Assembly (NCBI RefSeq): GCF_000002995.4
Contig: NW_025062475.1
Coordinates: forward strand, 13,858,687 to 13,922,686
Source of the DNA: Brugia malayi
Lineage: Eukaryota > Nematoda > Chromadorea > Rhabditida > Onchocercidae
DNA length: 64,000 bases
Reading direction: 5' to 3'
Below are positions 11,125-25,100 of the stretch, one piece after another (position 1 is the first letter of the stretch; every line of letters starts with the position of its first letter). The notes under the pieces are model-generated. The model had not been told where the DNA came from and ran no database searches. It saw only the letters and a program-made list of their open reading frames with translations. The position numbers and the translations under genes were made by a program.

Positions 11125-14100
11125 ATGGCATTAAGAGTTTTAATTTTGTTATTTGTTTGGCTTTCACATTTGCATACTGTAATAGCTTTATGGAATCTTT
11201 CGGCTATGCCATGGTACTGTAATCAACATTGCTACAGTAGGATAAGTAAGCCTAAAATTAGCAGTACCAATTGTTTGGAACGGTTAGTGACAGTAAATAT
11301 TACTTTGTAAAGTAACTTATTAAAAGTTATACTTTTGTTTTTCATTTTTTCTCATACAACACCTTATAGGTTAATTTTTTTTTTAATTTTAACTCAAAAA
11401 GTGTTAAAAATAAAAGTAAACGTCAAAAGTTCAGCTTTGTAAAGGATGGAATACTGTACTTTGAGTTCATTTTTCATTTTTTAGAAAAAATTAATTTATT
11501 ATTTTGTTTCAGGAAGCTAATAGCATAATATTATCTCAATTATTGTAAATAGTTACAAATAGCTCTTCTTTTACTTTTTTTTTTTACTCATTAAACTCAA
11601 ATAGACAAAATTATTTGACGCAATAATTTAAAAAATTTGTTCAGCTTTTTTAAAATTTTATCTCTATGTAAACTTCAATTGTTACTTATTTTATCTTACC
11701 TGAATAAAGTAGCGTTCTATTTAGAGTAAAATAATTTGTAAGTAAATCTATTATGCAAAATAATTCTGATAACATAGTTTTGAACAAATTAATTTTACAT
11801 TATATTTTCTTTTGCTTAGGAATGCTACTACCGAGCATATTTTCAAAATGTTTAATATTGATATTAATAAATCAATTTGCTACAAAGATTCAAAATTTCG
11901 ACAAAATGTTTGCTTGAAATTAGTAAAAGGGAAATATTTCATTGGTACGTGTAACGTGCACGTCATTGATTATCGAATAAGCTGTAGGAGATCAAATGAT
12001 CGAATGTCTTGGTATCGTGGAATGCAATCTGTTTCATTTTCGTTAGTTTCAATTTCACATATTAAAATTATAAATCAATTAGTATAATAATTAAAATTTT
12101 TACAGATGAAAAATTTGAAAAAGAAAAAAAAAAAGAAAAACTAATGTAATTAATTAGATAAATTATTTATTCTAAATTTACATTGTCACTTTTTTTTTTT
12201 TCAGTGGAAAAAGTTGTTTACGTTGGGATGAAGTAAATTCAACGTTTCAATCGACTGATTTCAGTAATTATCTTGGTCCATCCATAAGATATGCATCAAC
12301 TCGAATACATTCATTGGAAAATTATTGTCGTAATCCGGATGATTGGTATATGGGACCATGGTGTTTTATAATGGTTTCAAATTTTATAAATTTAATAGTT
12401 CAAAAATCCAAACTTTAGTATTTAAAAAAAAAAAAGTTAACTTGCGACAAAAAGAACACAAATAATATAATACTAAAAAAAAGAAAATAATAGATTAATT
12501 ATTGCTAATGCTTTTGAGCGCTGCAATTAAAGAAAAGTTAAAGATCAAAATTAATTATGACTAATACTAATTAAAGAAAAGTCAAAGGTTGAAATTAGTT
12601 ATGATTAGTACTAAATGAAGGAAGGTCAAAGACCAAAATTAATTAATTATTAATTTACTTCTATTTTAGGATGAATCACGAATTCGACGTGAAGCATGTT
12701 TTAAGCAATGTGAAGCATATAATCAACCAGAATTTTGCCTTGCAAAAATGTTTTTTCCATATATGTTACCAACAATGTCATTGTTTAATGGTGCACCAAT
12801 TGTTGAAACAAAGAGTGAATCGATCAAAGGTGCAATTTAAGATGCTAATAAATAAGGCTATATTGTCGTCTGGTCAATTGCGCCCTTCATTAAACTTATT
12901 ATGCATCTTTTTTTCTTTTTTTTCGATACATTTTAATTTTTTTTTTGTTCTTTTATACTTTTGCTTTTTGTTGTGCATTTTCTTTAATAGCATAAATTTT
13001 ACCTTTCTCTTTTGATATTTAAAGTTTATTTTAACTTTGAAATTAAAATTCAACGTTGTATTTTTCATCCAATAATTCAATTAATGCTTATTTAGCATAT
13101 ACTTTGTTTAAAAAAAAGTAAGCAGTATGTGTATTAGATTAAAATAAAAATTTATATAACTCTATTTTATCTGATTATATTTGTTCACATTCTTATTGTT
13201 CCTTAAATATTTTTAGATTTAAGTGATATCATTGATGTGCTAAGTGTCGTACGTATTAATTCACTAATTAGACCAATGTTCATTCCAACTTACTTTAATG
13301 ATTACATTCGAAATTATCCGGCTGATATTTCCACACGTTTACGTTGCTATCAAACAGGACCACAAACACGTATCGCTGGTCCGTGGACATATTCCGATGC
13401 TGATGAACCATTTCCGGAACGAAGATACTGGTAAGTAAACAATTATTGAATTTTCATTGTAATTATCTGTAATTTTTTTTTTAAAAAAATGTTACCTATC
13501 AAATTTTACACTTCTACTTTCTTATTTATTAAGTTTGAAATGCTATGATAAAATTCTTAACTCAATTAGTTAATGAAAAGTCAAATTTGCTGACAAATTT
13601 AGGTATTGATAAATTTTAAGAAAAAAAAAAAAAGAGTAAATTTTAAAGATAACACAAAGTCATTTATATATTTTTTGGATTTAAAAAAAAAAATAAATAA
13701 ATTTTAAAATAAAAGTTCTCATGCAGGCTATCTGATTTATTCAAAGATGTCGGTGTCGATCAAATGGATCGTGAACGGACGTTCCGTGGTGATGGCGGAC
13801 CACGTTTCACACGTTGGAGGCCTTGTTTTTTAGCATGTGAAGATAACAATGTCAGTTTTATACTTCAAAATTTCTTTAAATAGAGAAAGGATTATAAGAG
13901 AAATTTTACGTAATATTCCAAATATGCGTTTTAATCTCTTTTAGATACCGTGTTGGCCGCTTGCGCAAACAAGCCCTACACGTAAACGCTTTCCATATTA
14001 TGGACCACGTGATCACAATGCGCAGGGTGAAAGTTGCGTGTCGCCTTTTTTTGCTTATGAAATTCTCTTACATCTGGAAAAAACAACAGAACTAAAAGAA

Positions 14101-15904
14101 GTTTAATTTTTGTTGAAAAACAATCTCCAAATTTTGTTTTTTTATCAAAAATAATCATTTCCTAAAAAAATTTTCAATCTGAAATCAAATATTAAAAAAA
14201 ATTTTTTTTTTTTTTTCCAGAATGAAACGATATATTTGAAAATATTACGTGATGAAGTATTATATGATAGAAGCAATAAGCCCAGAATACGAAATATTTT
14301 TGCACATTCAAAAGGTCGCTTAATGGTTAGGTAAATAATTAAAAGTATAAATGAGGTATTACTATAGCATAATTAATTTATTGAAAGTAAGATATGCAAA
14401 TATTCTCATACAATATTAAATTACTTGATATTTACTAATTTATATTTAATACTGTTATACCCAAATAAATTTAAGTATTTAATTATTTAAGAACTTTAGT
14501 AACAAGTAATTGTACTATATTTTATAATTTGTTGACACAAAAAAAAAAAAAAAATAATAATAATTTAATTAAGTAATCGTTGTTTTACTCTTGGTGATTT
14601 CCTGCATAGTATGGATAAGACAGCTCGTATCGAAATGGCAATACAATATTCACTTTATTATCATATATTTAAAATTGGTGCTGGTTGTTTTATTGAGGTT
14701 GAATATCGAAAAAAGGTTGTATTAAATTTTATTCAAGGAAAAATTAAATTAATTAGATTAAAAATTATTTTAAAATTAAAAAAAAAAAAAAAAAAAAAAA
14801 ACAAAAATTATTGTATAATTTTTAAATCTGTTAATTTGTTTACATTTGATCATTCGATGTAGTTTTTTTTTTTTTTATGATTTAAAATTTGACATTATCA
14901 TAATATTTTTCTTTTTACTAATCATTTGCATTCAATTTTTATTTGCAATTAAGATGAATATTTGGTTGAGGAGAATTTTTTTTTTTGTTTTGAAGTTTTT
15001 TTGAAATTGAAATTTAAACAAATTTTAATGTTGATGCTTACTTAGGTAGAGTATCAAGCATGCTTTATTGATTGTCGATGTAATCGATCATTAAATGAAC
15101 CGGTGATCTTTGAAGAAAATCATTGTGGTTTGGAAGGAAAATGTAGTGGAAGTAAAATTGTTGAAGTATAATTTTGTTTTGTTTTTGTTTTTGTTTTTGT
15201 TTTTGTTTTTTTTTTTTCTTTTCTATTAAGGTGTAAATGGAGAGATGAAAAAACAAAGAACTATTATTTGAATTTTAAATTTTTATTTTCATTTTGATTT
15301 AATTACATTTAATCAAATTACAATTAATATTTTGCTTCTCTTTCTAATTAATTTTATTTTATTAAAATGATGAAAAATAGAATTTAATTACTTGATTTAA
15401 TTAAATTTATTGACTGAATTTTTTAAAATTATTTTAGAAATAGCAAAAAATATTCAATGCGATATTTTTTTTTCCTTTTTTTCCTTTTTTCCTTTTTTTT
15501 TTTGCAGGAAAATGATGATTACAATGAGCATATAGATGTTTTTAAAAATATCACTGAAATTGATCAAATAAAACCTTCAAATAATATAATGATTGCTTCA
15601 TTATTACTATTAGGCATTACTTTATTATCTTCCGTTTCCGGTTAGTTTTTTTTTTTTTTTTTAAAGTTGAAATTATTTATTTCTGTTATTTCATTATTTT
15701 CATTAATAATTTATTGTCATTGCAGGTTTTTATAAATAGTTTTTCATTGATTAACTTATCTTTTTTTTTTTGTTTGTTTGTTTCAAATACTTTTGTTTAT
15801 TTTTAAAAACAATTTAATCTTTTTCAGTGATTCTAATAATTGTTTTGTCAAATAAAGATCGATGGTTTGCTAACTTTTGGCCTTATCAACGTAAGAAATC
15901 ATAA
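11125..15904 (+). CDS. Kringle-domain type I transmembrane protein
   Basis: Twelve exons join in frame to about 582 residues: 11125-11282, 11820-12041, 12205-12373, 12670-12829, 13217-13430, 13727-13850, 13945-14100, 14221-14330, 14610-14715, 15046-15165, 15508-15640, 15828-15904. Residues 1 to about 21 are a signal peptide. A kringle spans about 108-197, with six cysteines (108, 131, 168, 180, 193, 197) and the hallmark NYCRNPDDWYMGPWCF. Further Cys-rich segments follow (RWRPCFLACED, YQACFIDCRCNRS). A transmembrane helix lies at about 541-564, and the tail is short and basic (NKDRWFANFWPYQRKKS). No kinase or protease domain is seen, so it is neither ROR-like nor plasminogen-like. The end of exon 7 is the least certain: I use GAA/GTTTAA, but TGC/GTGTCG at 14037 also keeps frame. 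An in-frame ATG at 11065 is possible, but 11125 gives the cleaner signal peptide. Function unknown; probably a surface receptor or adhesion-type protein. Confidence 0.85.
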
Positions 15905-18900
15905 CTTTTAGCAGAGCCGAAAACTTACCTTTGTTATTATCATTGTTGTTTTGATAATTTTTATTTATTATTGTTAGATGTTATTAAATAATTCTAATGA
16001 AAAGAAAAAAAAAATTCCTTCTTTTACAAAATATTTTTCTTTTTTTGCAAAAGATATCTCGAAAAGTACAATGTTAATTATTATTAAGTGCAAATTATCA
16101 GTTATCATTACTGATAAGCAAACAACTGATCTGTACTATCATTTATATTCATTCTAAACGAACACATTACAATTTGTTGAAGTTGAAATTGAATTTTCAA
16201 AATTTCTCTTCACTTTCAGTTTTTAATCTCACCGGCAAACTAACCGTTAATTTTCAAAGAATTTCAAAAATGCAATCATTTAATTTACTTAATCTCAATC
16301 TAATCCTCAACTGTTATGATTTAAATAATTTTGAAAACAATATTTAAAAATTTTTTTTTTTGTTTTTTTAACTCACAACATTTTCTAAATCGATTATAAA
16401 ATGAAATGATCAAATTACTTCTAATCAAAATAAAATTTATTAATAAATAATAAAAAAAATAAGTGCTAATAATGCACAAAAATATTTTTTAATTTTTATT
16501 TTAAATCAAAACATCGTTACTCGTCTGAAATCATTAACTAATAAGGTAGATAGAAAAAAACAAAGAAATATTTTTTATAAAATTTATAATCTAAGCAATA
16601 TTATTTATAATTAAACGATTAATCAGTGATATACTTAATGAAATATGATAATTCATAAAAGTGCACGAAGAATTGAAATTGAAATTTAAATCAATAATTA
16701 ATGAACAAATACTTTAAGTAATTAAAACTGCTTAATAGAATCATAACAATAAATTGTATGTAAATACTGTTTATTTTTCATATTCGATGAGTGTTTTCTA
16801 TTTTCGCAAGAAATGACAACTTTTACGGAATTGATCATTCCGGCATAACATTTGATTTGAAGTATATTATTTTAATTTCTCTCAATTCGTAAGCTTAATG
16901 CTAGTTTATTATTTTTGTTTGAGATAAGTTTGCAATTAAGTTCAATTAAAAAATCACCGTTTAATTAAACTCAATTAGATAATACATCTATGAATTTGAT
17001 TGATTAGAATATTTATTGATTCATTAATTTCTTTTTTGATCTTTTTTGTTTGGATAGCTGCTCAAAATTTTTGTATTTTTAAGATAACACATACCTTTAA
17101 AATACAAATTGATAATTAATTTGGATAGTAATAATTGGTAATTGTAATTATATTCAATTATAGTAAAATATTCATTTTAAAAAATAATATCACCGCAACG
17201 ATTTTATCAGAAATATCCATTTGTAAATAAAAAAAAAGACAAATAGAATTTATACCTGTGAAGGTTTAAAGATAAACAGCTAACATAGCTTATCAAATCT
17301 ATCAATGATAATATGATAAATATGAAAAAAGAAAGTCGTTCAATTTTTATTTTCTTCTTAAAATAAATACTTTTTTGCTTTCCTTTTTCTCCCTCTTTCT
17401 CTTTGCCTCTCTCTCCCTGTCTCTTATCTTTATAAATTTGTCAATTTCTGATAATTTGTTGAAATGTTAAAACATTCATATGACGATAAAGTGATTAGTA
17501 AATAATTTTGCTTTAAATCATTTAATTATATTTAATTTTTATCAAAATTAATCGTAAATAAATGATTAACTTTTATTCATTAAATTTATCGAAAAAAAAT
17601 TGTAATAAATATTCATAAGTTCCATTCATTCTATCAAAAAAAAAAAAAAAAAAAATCAGATATATTATTTTTTAATTGAAATAACTTCGATCAGTAATAA
17701 TCAATGAATGTGATAGACATTTTTTTGTTTTTTTTTTAACTCTCAAGTCACGTATAAGTTAAAAAAAATAGGAAATAATGAATTAAATTTACAAATTAGA
17801 AATTGAAAAAAAAATTATGAAAATTAAAAATTAAAGAAAAAATATAAATTAAGAAAAAAATCATTAATTTTAAATATTTCATTCTGTAATTATTATTACA
17901 AAAATCTTCAAAATTCATTGTGAATTTATTTTTCACATAATAAATATCTTTTTTTTTTATTGTGAAAACAATTTTACATTGTAAAAAAATATTTTACGAC
18001 AAAAAATGTATAAAAATTTTTATTTCAACATCTTTTTTTTTCGAATTTACATTAAAATATTTATTTATATTTATATTCTGTGTAATTTGCAAATGAAAAA
18101 TGCTAAGCATCGGAAAAATATTCAATTTCTATAAGCAAAACAGAAAAAAAAAAAAAAAAAAAGTAAAAACGTTTGGAAAAAACTTTTTAGAATTCATCGT
18201 TAAATAGGAAAAACTTTTTAGAAAGCAATATGAAATGAATATATTTGTTATTTCAGACCTAAAATATTTTTCTGACTATTCGCATACGTCGTTTTTGGAA
18301 TTAATCATAAAGATTGAAATTTTTATCAAATCAAACTAAAATTTATCTTTAAAAGTAAATTCAAATCTTAGCTTTTTAAGTTGTAACTATTTAACATTTA
18401 TTATTAATATTATTGCAAATAAAATTTAATAAATTTTATAAAATTTCATTTTCCTGATATCTATTATTTGTCAACTAGAATATTTTCCATGCAGCATCTG
18501 TTTTCACTTGTAAAAGTTTTGAGGCTTAAATTGAAGATAATTTAACACTCAGATTTTAAGATAAAGTTCAACTGATTCTTTATTAGATTGTAATTTCCGG
18601 ATAGGAATAGACCAGAAGAATTAAATATTTTAAAATAGAATTTTTTTGTTTCATATTTATTCAGTTTTATTTTTAGATGAATTGCTAATCAATAGGATTA
18701 TTTTAACATTAATCCTCAACGAATTGCATTATTTAATAATAAATTTGCATATTATTTTAATGCTTTAAAAATTTAACTTAAATATTGATTGGAACATTGT
18801 GTGATCAGTGTATGCTGGTGAAAGTATTCCGGTTGGTTGCTTGATTTAATAAGTGATCAATTCAGTTCTTAATTGTAACTGATCAGGAAATTTTATTTCA

Positions 18901-18936
18901 ACGTTGAATTGATCGATATTAAAACTCAACAAGAAT
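15905..18936. other. Intergenic, no gene seen
   Basis: Three kilobases of AT-rich DNA with poly-A/T runs and a CT-rich patch near 17380-17425. I see no exon with splice signals and no RNA gene. Confidence 0.6.
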
Positions 18937-19362
18937 ATGTTGAATACAACAAAATTGCTCGTTTTAATTGTTATCATTGTCATCGCTATGCCTAATGCAA
19001 TGGGACGAAGGTTTTTTTTAATAATTTAAAATTAATTTAAAAACAAAAAAAAAAGTTTGATAACTATGCATCTGTCCGATTTTATGTCTTATAAGTCTGA
19101 TTCCATATCAAAAAATAAAATAAAATAAATAAATTATATAAATATGCAAATGATTAATTGGATATTATATTTTTTTTTAAAATTTCAATGTTTAAATTTA
19201 TTTTGTAAGTATTAAATATAAAAGAATTTAAATTGTTAACCATTTTACAGAGTGTCATTATGCAATCAAAAATGCAAGAAATTTTGGCATTGCTTATTGG
19301 AAGGTGAGCCAGACTGTGACAATTATAAAGGACAATGCGAATGTAAAACGGAACCAACTTAA
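18937..19362 (+). CDS. Secreted six-cysteine micro-protein
   Basis: Two exons (18937-19010, donor GAAG/GTTTTT; 19251-19362, acceptor TTTACAG) give 61 residues. The N-terminus is a strong signal peptide (MLNTTKLLVLIVIIVIAM, likely cleaved near residue 22 after NA or MG). The mature peptide is about 37 residues with six cysteines spaced C-x3-C-x5-C-x7-C-x6-C-x-C. A first C-x3-C and a final C-x-C recall defensin-like (CS-alpha-beta) peptides. The order is not the canonical one, because no cysteine precedes the C-x3-C, so I do not assign it to that family. AATAAA at 19469-19474 is a good polyadenylation signal. It stands alone between the kringle gene and the U1 gene. An antimicrobial or host-interaction role would be a guess. 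Confidence 0.75.
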
Positions 19363-20320
19363 TTTCAATGATAAAAGATCGAATCGATGAAGAAAAGATC
19401 ATTAATGATCTGATCAATCTTTTTTAGATTATTATTTCATCGTTTCATCATTTTAATGTATTCGCAATAATAAATTTTATTTGAATTTTGGAAATAATTA
19501 TTGTAACAATTAAATGATTCAAATCATTCTTGCAAATCAAACGATTATGGCAAGAATATTTCAGGAAAACCTGATATAACTTATATGATTGATTGATTGA
19601 TTGATGCATTTCTGCAATAGCATTAAATATTTTCCTTCTAAATTATCAAATGTGTATTAATTTTGAAATAAGATAGAATAACACAGAAATCTTAGAAACA
19701 TAATTTGTCATTATGATTGATTTCAGATAGATAAATCATCATTATAGGGTTAAAGGTCAAAAAATAGAATAACTTAGTAATATAATGAGAATGAATCATA
19801 CGCGAAATGTTAGAATGTTATTATTTTTTTTTCACTCACAGAAAATACAAACGGTTAATTTCTGCTAGATTAACAAAAATCCGGACTATAATCTATGATT
19901 ACGTAACAGGAGTTGTTTTGCATGGCTTCAAAATCATACTTTTCCTGGTCTTCATGATCCGGAAGAGTATAATGGCAATTTAAGTACTGAGAGCCTCAGG
20001 TTACAATGTTAATTCGAGTACTACGAGTCTTAACCTATCTAATTGATCTAATAATAATGCATTCTTGCTTGTACGAAATTTTTCGCAGTTCAAAGATCAA
20101 AATTTGTCGTTGTGTCGCAGTCATAAATCTTTGATTTTCTCTTGTGTATCCTTCAGTGGGTCAAATGAAGTATTTGAAATGTTTAACATTTTCTTGCAAC
20201 CAACTCGTCGTCTCCACGCTCTTCACAGATCGCATTGTCTTGTCAAATGCAAGTAACATTCAGCAAGCCATCTAATATTTGCAGCTTTTGCAAGAGGTAC
20301 CTCAGAAGTGGGGAGCTCAT
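19363..20320. other. Intergenic upstream of U1
   Basis: 3' flank of the six-Cys gene and 5' flank of U1. It is less AT-rich towards the U1 gene. The 10-mer ATTTGCAGCT at 20277-20286 lies 44 bases upstream of the U1 start and recurs at 28544-28553 upstream of the snRNA-like module. It may be part of a proximal element, but this is unproven. Confidence 0.45.
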
Positions 20321-20483
20321 AAACTTACCTGGCTGGGAGGGTCTCGCGATCAACAAGGCGGGACCTCCACGCTGAGGCTTGGCCATTGCACTCTGGGTCG
20401 GGTTGACGCGTGTGGCTATCCCGAGTTGGGATCAGCCAACAGCACAATTTTTGCGTTTGGGGTTGCGTACGCGCTCCCCCGCT
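20321..20483 (+). ncRNA. U1: U1 spliceosomal snRNA
   Basis: The 5' end AAACTTACCTGG is the U1 sequence that pairs with 5' splice sites. Loop I has GATCAACAAGG (20348-20358), the U1-70K-type binding loop. Loop II has CATTGCACT (20384-20392), the U1A-type loop. The Sm site is AATTTTTG (20446-20453), followed by the 3' terminal GC-rich hairpin ending near 20483. The length, about 163 bases, is right for U1. It closely resembles nematode U1 in the TTTGCGTTTGGGGTTGCG region. All hallmark elements are intact, so it is probably a functional gene rather than a decayed copy. Open frames on both strands here are shadows. Confidence 0.96.
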
Positions 20484-22131
20484 ATGTTTTTCTGTGACGG
20501 TGTCCAAGCACAGTGCAGCTATAGTTCTCTAACTAAAGAAGGGGGGGGGGACTGAGTCAGACATAAACTTTGACCTTTGAAACGTAGAGTACTGCTTATT
20601 GAGTGTTATATTCGCTTGTAAAGACACAAATATTCAATCATAAATTTTGAATGTACGCTTTCGTTTTTACTGGAACTGAGAGTAATCATTCTTTTTCTAT
20701 GATATCTGTTAATTAAATTTCTTAAAATATCTTTTTGAGTGGTTTCTTTCATCAGAGAATTACGTATGAGTCGAATATTCCATAGGGCTATAATATATCT
20801 TTAATGGGATAAATTTTGTTGGCTCATTCTAAGTCAATTAGTAAACTTTTTTATTGTGATTTTGATATGGATGATCAATATATTGACAAGATATTATAAG
20901 AGATAATTTTAATTATTTCATAAAAATCATAAAAACAAATTTAAAACAAATAAACTTTGTGACACGCATTTATTTTGTGCTATGACATACACCCATAAAT
21001 GAATGAATTTAGGCAAAATATAAGTGTTATATGTTAATAATATCGAAATGATCATGCTGAAATGCAAAAAAGACAGAATTTTTTTTTTTTTATTTTTTCT
21101 CTGCGCTTTCATTTATATCATTCAATTAAAGAAAAAGACAGAGAATAATCCTGCAAATGCATTATAATATTTCACTACTACTATCATAATCCCATACAAA
21201 AATCATTTAAGACACATATGGAGTCTGAATACCTTTGACTAATTGGTCAGAGTGTCGCCTCAACTTTATAAAACTATCGATGTTTTTTTTTGTTTTGATT
21301 CAATAATAGTGCGGGCAAAATTACAATAACTTTCTATATGAATTGCTTCTGACATTAACAAGATAACACAAGAAATTTAATAGGAAACAAATTTAGTGCT
21401 AAATTTTTAATCATATAAATTTTAAAACAATCGCAACAAGTGTCATTGGTAATTTAGTTAATTATTGCATTGTATCATAACAACAGCTACATTTAATTAT
21501 AGCTGAATTAAATGAACACTCGCTAATTTGTTGGAGTGGTGCATTATAATTGGTGTCCATACATTCTCGATATTTAGGAATATTGATTTTTTTGACGTGA
21601 AACGGTTCACCCCGATCAACAGTGCACATTTTAATTGGATATGCTTCCGATGCTTTAAGAATTTTCTTTTTCTGGAAGGAATTATTGTGAATTTCATGAT
21701 AATCATTTCATTTGTTATTTTAAATTAACTAGCATAATTAACTCTTAAGTAGTTTAAAAACAAATCCAGCAAAAAAAGGATCCTTTTTTATAAAATTGAA
21801 AATTGTTGACAAATTTGATAGAAAAACAAAAAAAAAAGACCATTGTTCCTAGTTGAATAATCATAATTTTATTATGTCTTACAATTCTACTTCTCAACAT
21901 TTCGTAAGATCGTAAGATAACAACAAATGAACACAAAAAAGATAACTATTATTCATTATTCAATTTTATGAATAAATAATTTTTTTGAGTGATATTTCGA
22001 TCAACAGTACACATTTTAATTGAGTATGCTAGCAATGCTTTGTGATCATCACAAATGCTCAAAAATATTAGCAATGAATGGGTGCTGTAGCCAATAATTA
22101 ATTTAATTTAACATTTCAAAATTGCATATAC
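20484..22131. other. Intergenic, short duplicated block
   Basis: Mostly AT-rich with no convincing gene. A block of about 45 bases around CGATCAACAGT.CACATTTTAATTG occurs twice (near 21615-21660 and 21998-22044), diverged by several bases. An open frame on both strands at 21497-21728 has no splice or family support. Confidence 0.5.
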
Positions 22132-25100
22132 CTGTATAGGTGCAATACTACATCGTATGAATCGTCGTGGATAGGCTTTCTGCGCTCGCACATAAACAAT
22201 TCTCTGTTGAGGACTCATATCAGCAACGTTTTTCATTATTGCAAAATGAAGACCGTGTGAAATTCGATACACAACATATTCCCAGTTCATATGCCATCGT
22301 TCAGCTGTTTGCATTTTCATTGGTTGAAGAATCGATTCATGCGATAGTCGGACTACTGTACGATGCCTTATCTGAAGTCGAACTACTGTACGATGCCTTG
22401 TCTGAAGTCGAACTACTGTATGGTGTTTTATCTGAAGTCGAATTACTGTACGATGCTTTATCTAAAGTCGAACTACTGTACGATGCCTTGTCTGAAGTCG
22501 AACTACTGTACGATGCTTTATCTAAAGTCGAACTACTGTACGATGCCTTATCTGAAGTAGGAGTACTGTACGATGCTTTATCTGAAGTCAAATTATATTT
22601 AGAACTGTGATCAAATTCGTTAAATAGTTTCGAATGTTTAATTTATCCTTTTTTGGAGTTGGCTTTTTGATCGAATAAGAGAGAACGTTTACATTCCTCT
22701 ATATTTAGAAGTAACTAATGTTATTATTGTAAATATTATTTCAAAATATTTTGCATATTTTCGTGTAAGCTTAAATTTACATAAATTCAAATTCATTCGA
22801 ATTTGAATTCAAATTAATAGATTCTAAAATAATGTCAAACTGAAATACATTTTTTTGAATTTTCTCAACAAAGCATACAAGCATATGAGAATTATTAGAG
22901 ATATTAAGAAGCTTGAAATTTTTTAAGTTGAAAATTTAAGATTTTTGTATTAACTATCAGAGTGCTAATACTTCTGGTTTAATATCATTTAGCAATAAAA
23001 CATTTATTTGCTTAATGTATTCAAGACTAGAATATCTACTAATTAATTACCTGTACTTCTTTACTCGGCGAAATGACATGCCAATGAATTGTATATATTG
23101 GTGAGGAACGAAGTTGAACATACGTTGAACGACCACTTAGGGAGGCAAAAATGTACCGTACAGGACATTCATCTGTTTCCAGAGATGGCACCAAGCGAAA
23201 CATTGATTGTGTCACCTATAATAGTGAATGACAAAAATAATTTTATTAAGAAAAGGAATGTCGCGAATTATAATTTCGCGAAAACATTTATCTAAAATAA
23301 TAATAATAATAATAAAAAATAATAATTTTTAATAAAAATTAATTAATCATTTTTAGTTTCATAGTATAATAAACTAACCTCTTATGATTTATTACTCATG
23401 AGATTTTGAGTAAAATTTATTGTAAACACTTCCAATTCTTAACGCACATGATTTTATCTCAGACACGTCCAATCCTCACTTATATAAATTCAACTCTAAT
23501 AAACAAAATGTTTCATAGTCATTATTGTCGACTACTTTCTGTTAACCAATATCAATTCCTCCGATCTTCCTTATTATAAGTTTCTTCTCTCCTTTTACTG
23601 CTCTGTTTATTAATACTACGTTTGCAAAAAATAAATTAATCCTTCTACTGTATTGCAAACAATTTGAATATCAACCAACAAACCCTTCACGACAACAAAA
23701 ATTTATTGGTGCCACGAGCCGGGAACATGTCAAGCCACATTATTGCGAGCTTTCAACCGGCAAAGGAAAGGTTAGTCAGTCTTCTTAAAGAAGTAAATCA
23801 ACTGGAGATCAAATCTCCAGAACCAAGTATGACAATAGATGAAAAAGAAGATTTTTATATAATAAGAAAAAGAGTGTTAGAAGATAAACTTCGAAGAATC
23901 CAATTATGCGTAACTACGCTTGAATCTATCAACGATAAATGGTTCACATATACTCAACAAATCGTCACGATGAAAAGAAGAGAAGAAGAGGAAGAAAAAT
24001 ACAAAACAGTAACAGAAGGTGACCAAGGAATATTTCAATTATTACACGAAGGAAAGGAAGCGGTAATAACACTGACAATGCACAAGGATGAAGTCGACCA
24101 AAACTTAAAGCAACTCTCAAAGGAGTTGACGAACAAACAAACAAAAGAAGAGGCAAAATTTACTCCTTCTTCAAATATTAATGTAAATCTTCCTCATTTA
24201 TCGCTCCCCACTTTCGATGGAGACCCTAGACAATGGCAACAATTTTGGAGCAGTTTTAACGCAGCAGTCCACACACAAATTACTTATACTCATGTCTTAA
24301 AAGAAGGGCTCTACAAGGAATATCTGATGATATAGCTCCAGAGAATTATGAAGTCATCAGAAAACTGCTTAATGAAAAATATGGCGATCACTCAATAGTA
24401 ATAACATTACTATGCAACGAACTCCAATCAATTAAACGAAATGAAAGAGAATGGATTGGAACAATTGAAAATATAGAACGAGTATACGCCAGTTAGAAGC
24501 TTTAGGAGAAAGCCTCGAACATTCAAATATTGAAATCTTGATCGAGATTAATCTTGAAATCTTGATCGATGATCGAGATTACCATTATGGATATTACATA
24601 AAATATATAAACATAAGAAGAAGGACATGCCTTGGTCAATTCTCAAACTAAGAAACTTTTTAACAAGTTTAGTTAATGTGAATGAACAGATTAGAAACTG
24701 TCAACATTCACTCACTCAACTCAATATTAAATCTACAACTACCAAACCGGAACAAAAACAACGATACAATCCCGACTCGTGGCACCAATAAATTTTTGTT
24801 GTCGTGAAGGGTTTGTTGGTTGATATTCGAATTGTTTGCAATACAGTAGAAGGATTAATAAGCCTTTATTTTTCGCAAACGTAGTATTAATAAACAGAGC
24901 AGTAAAAGGAGAGAAGAAACTTATAATAAGGAAGATCGGAGGAATTGATATTGGTTAACAGAAAGTAGTCGACAATAATGACAATGAAACATTTTGTTTA
25001 TTAGAGTTGAATTTATATATGTGAGGATTGGGCGTGTCTAAGATAAAATCATGTGAGTTAAGAATTGGAAGTGTTTACAATAAATTTTACTCAAAATCTC

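Noticed and set aside
12874..13080. Lys/Asn-rich open frame on the minus strand
   Set aside because: Poly-T intron sequence of the kringle gene.
20279..20507. Open frames on both strands over 60 codons
   Set aside because: They overlap the U1 snRNA, whose structure fully explains the GC-rich sequence.
22167..22610. Plus-strand open frame with YDALSEVELL repeats
   Set aside because: Its first part is antisense to a better exon, and the rest is a minisatellite that is open by unit length.
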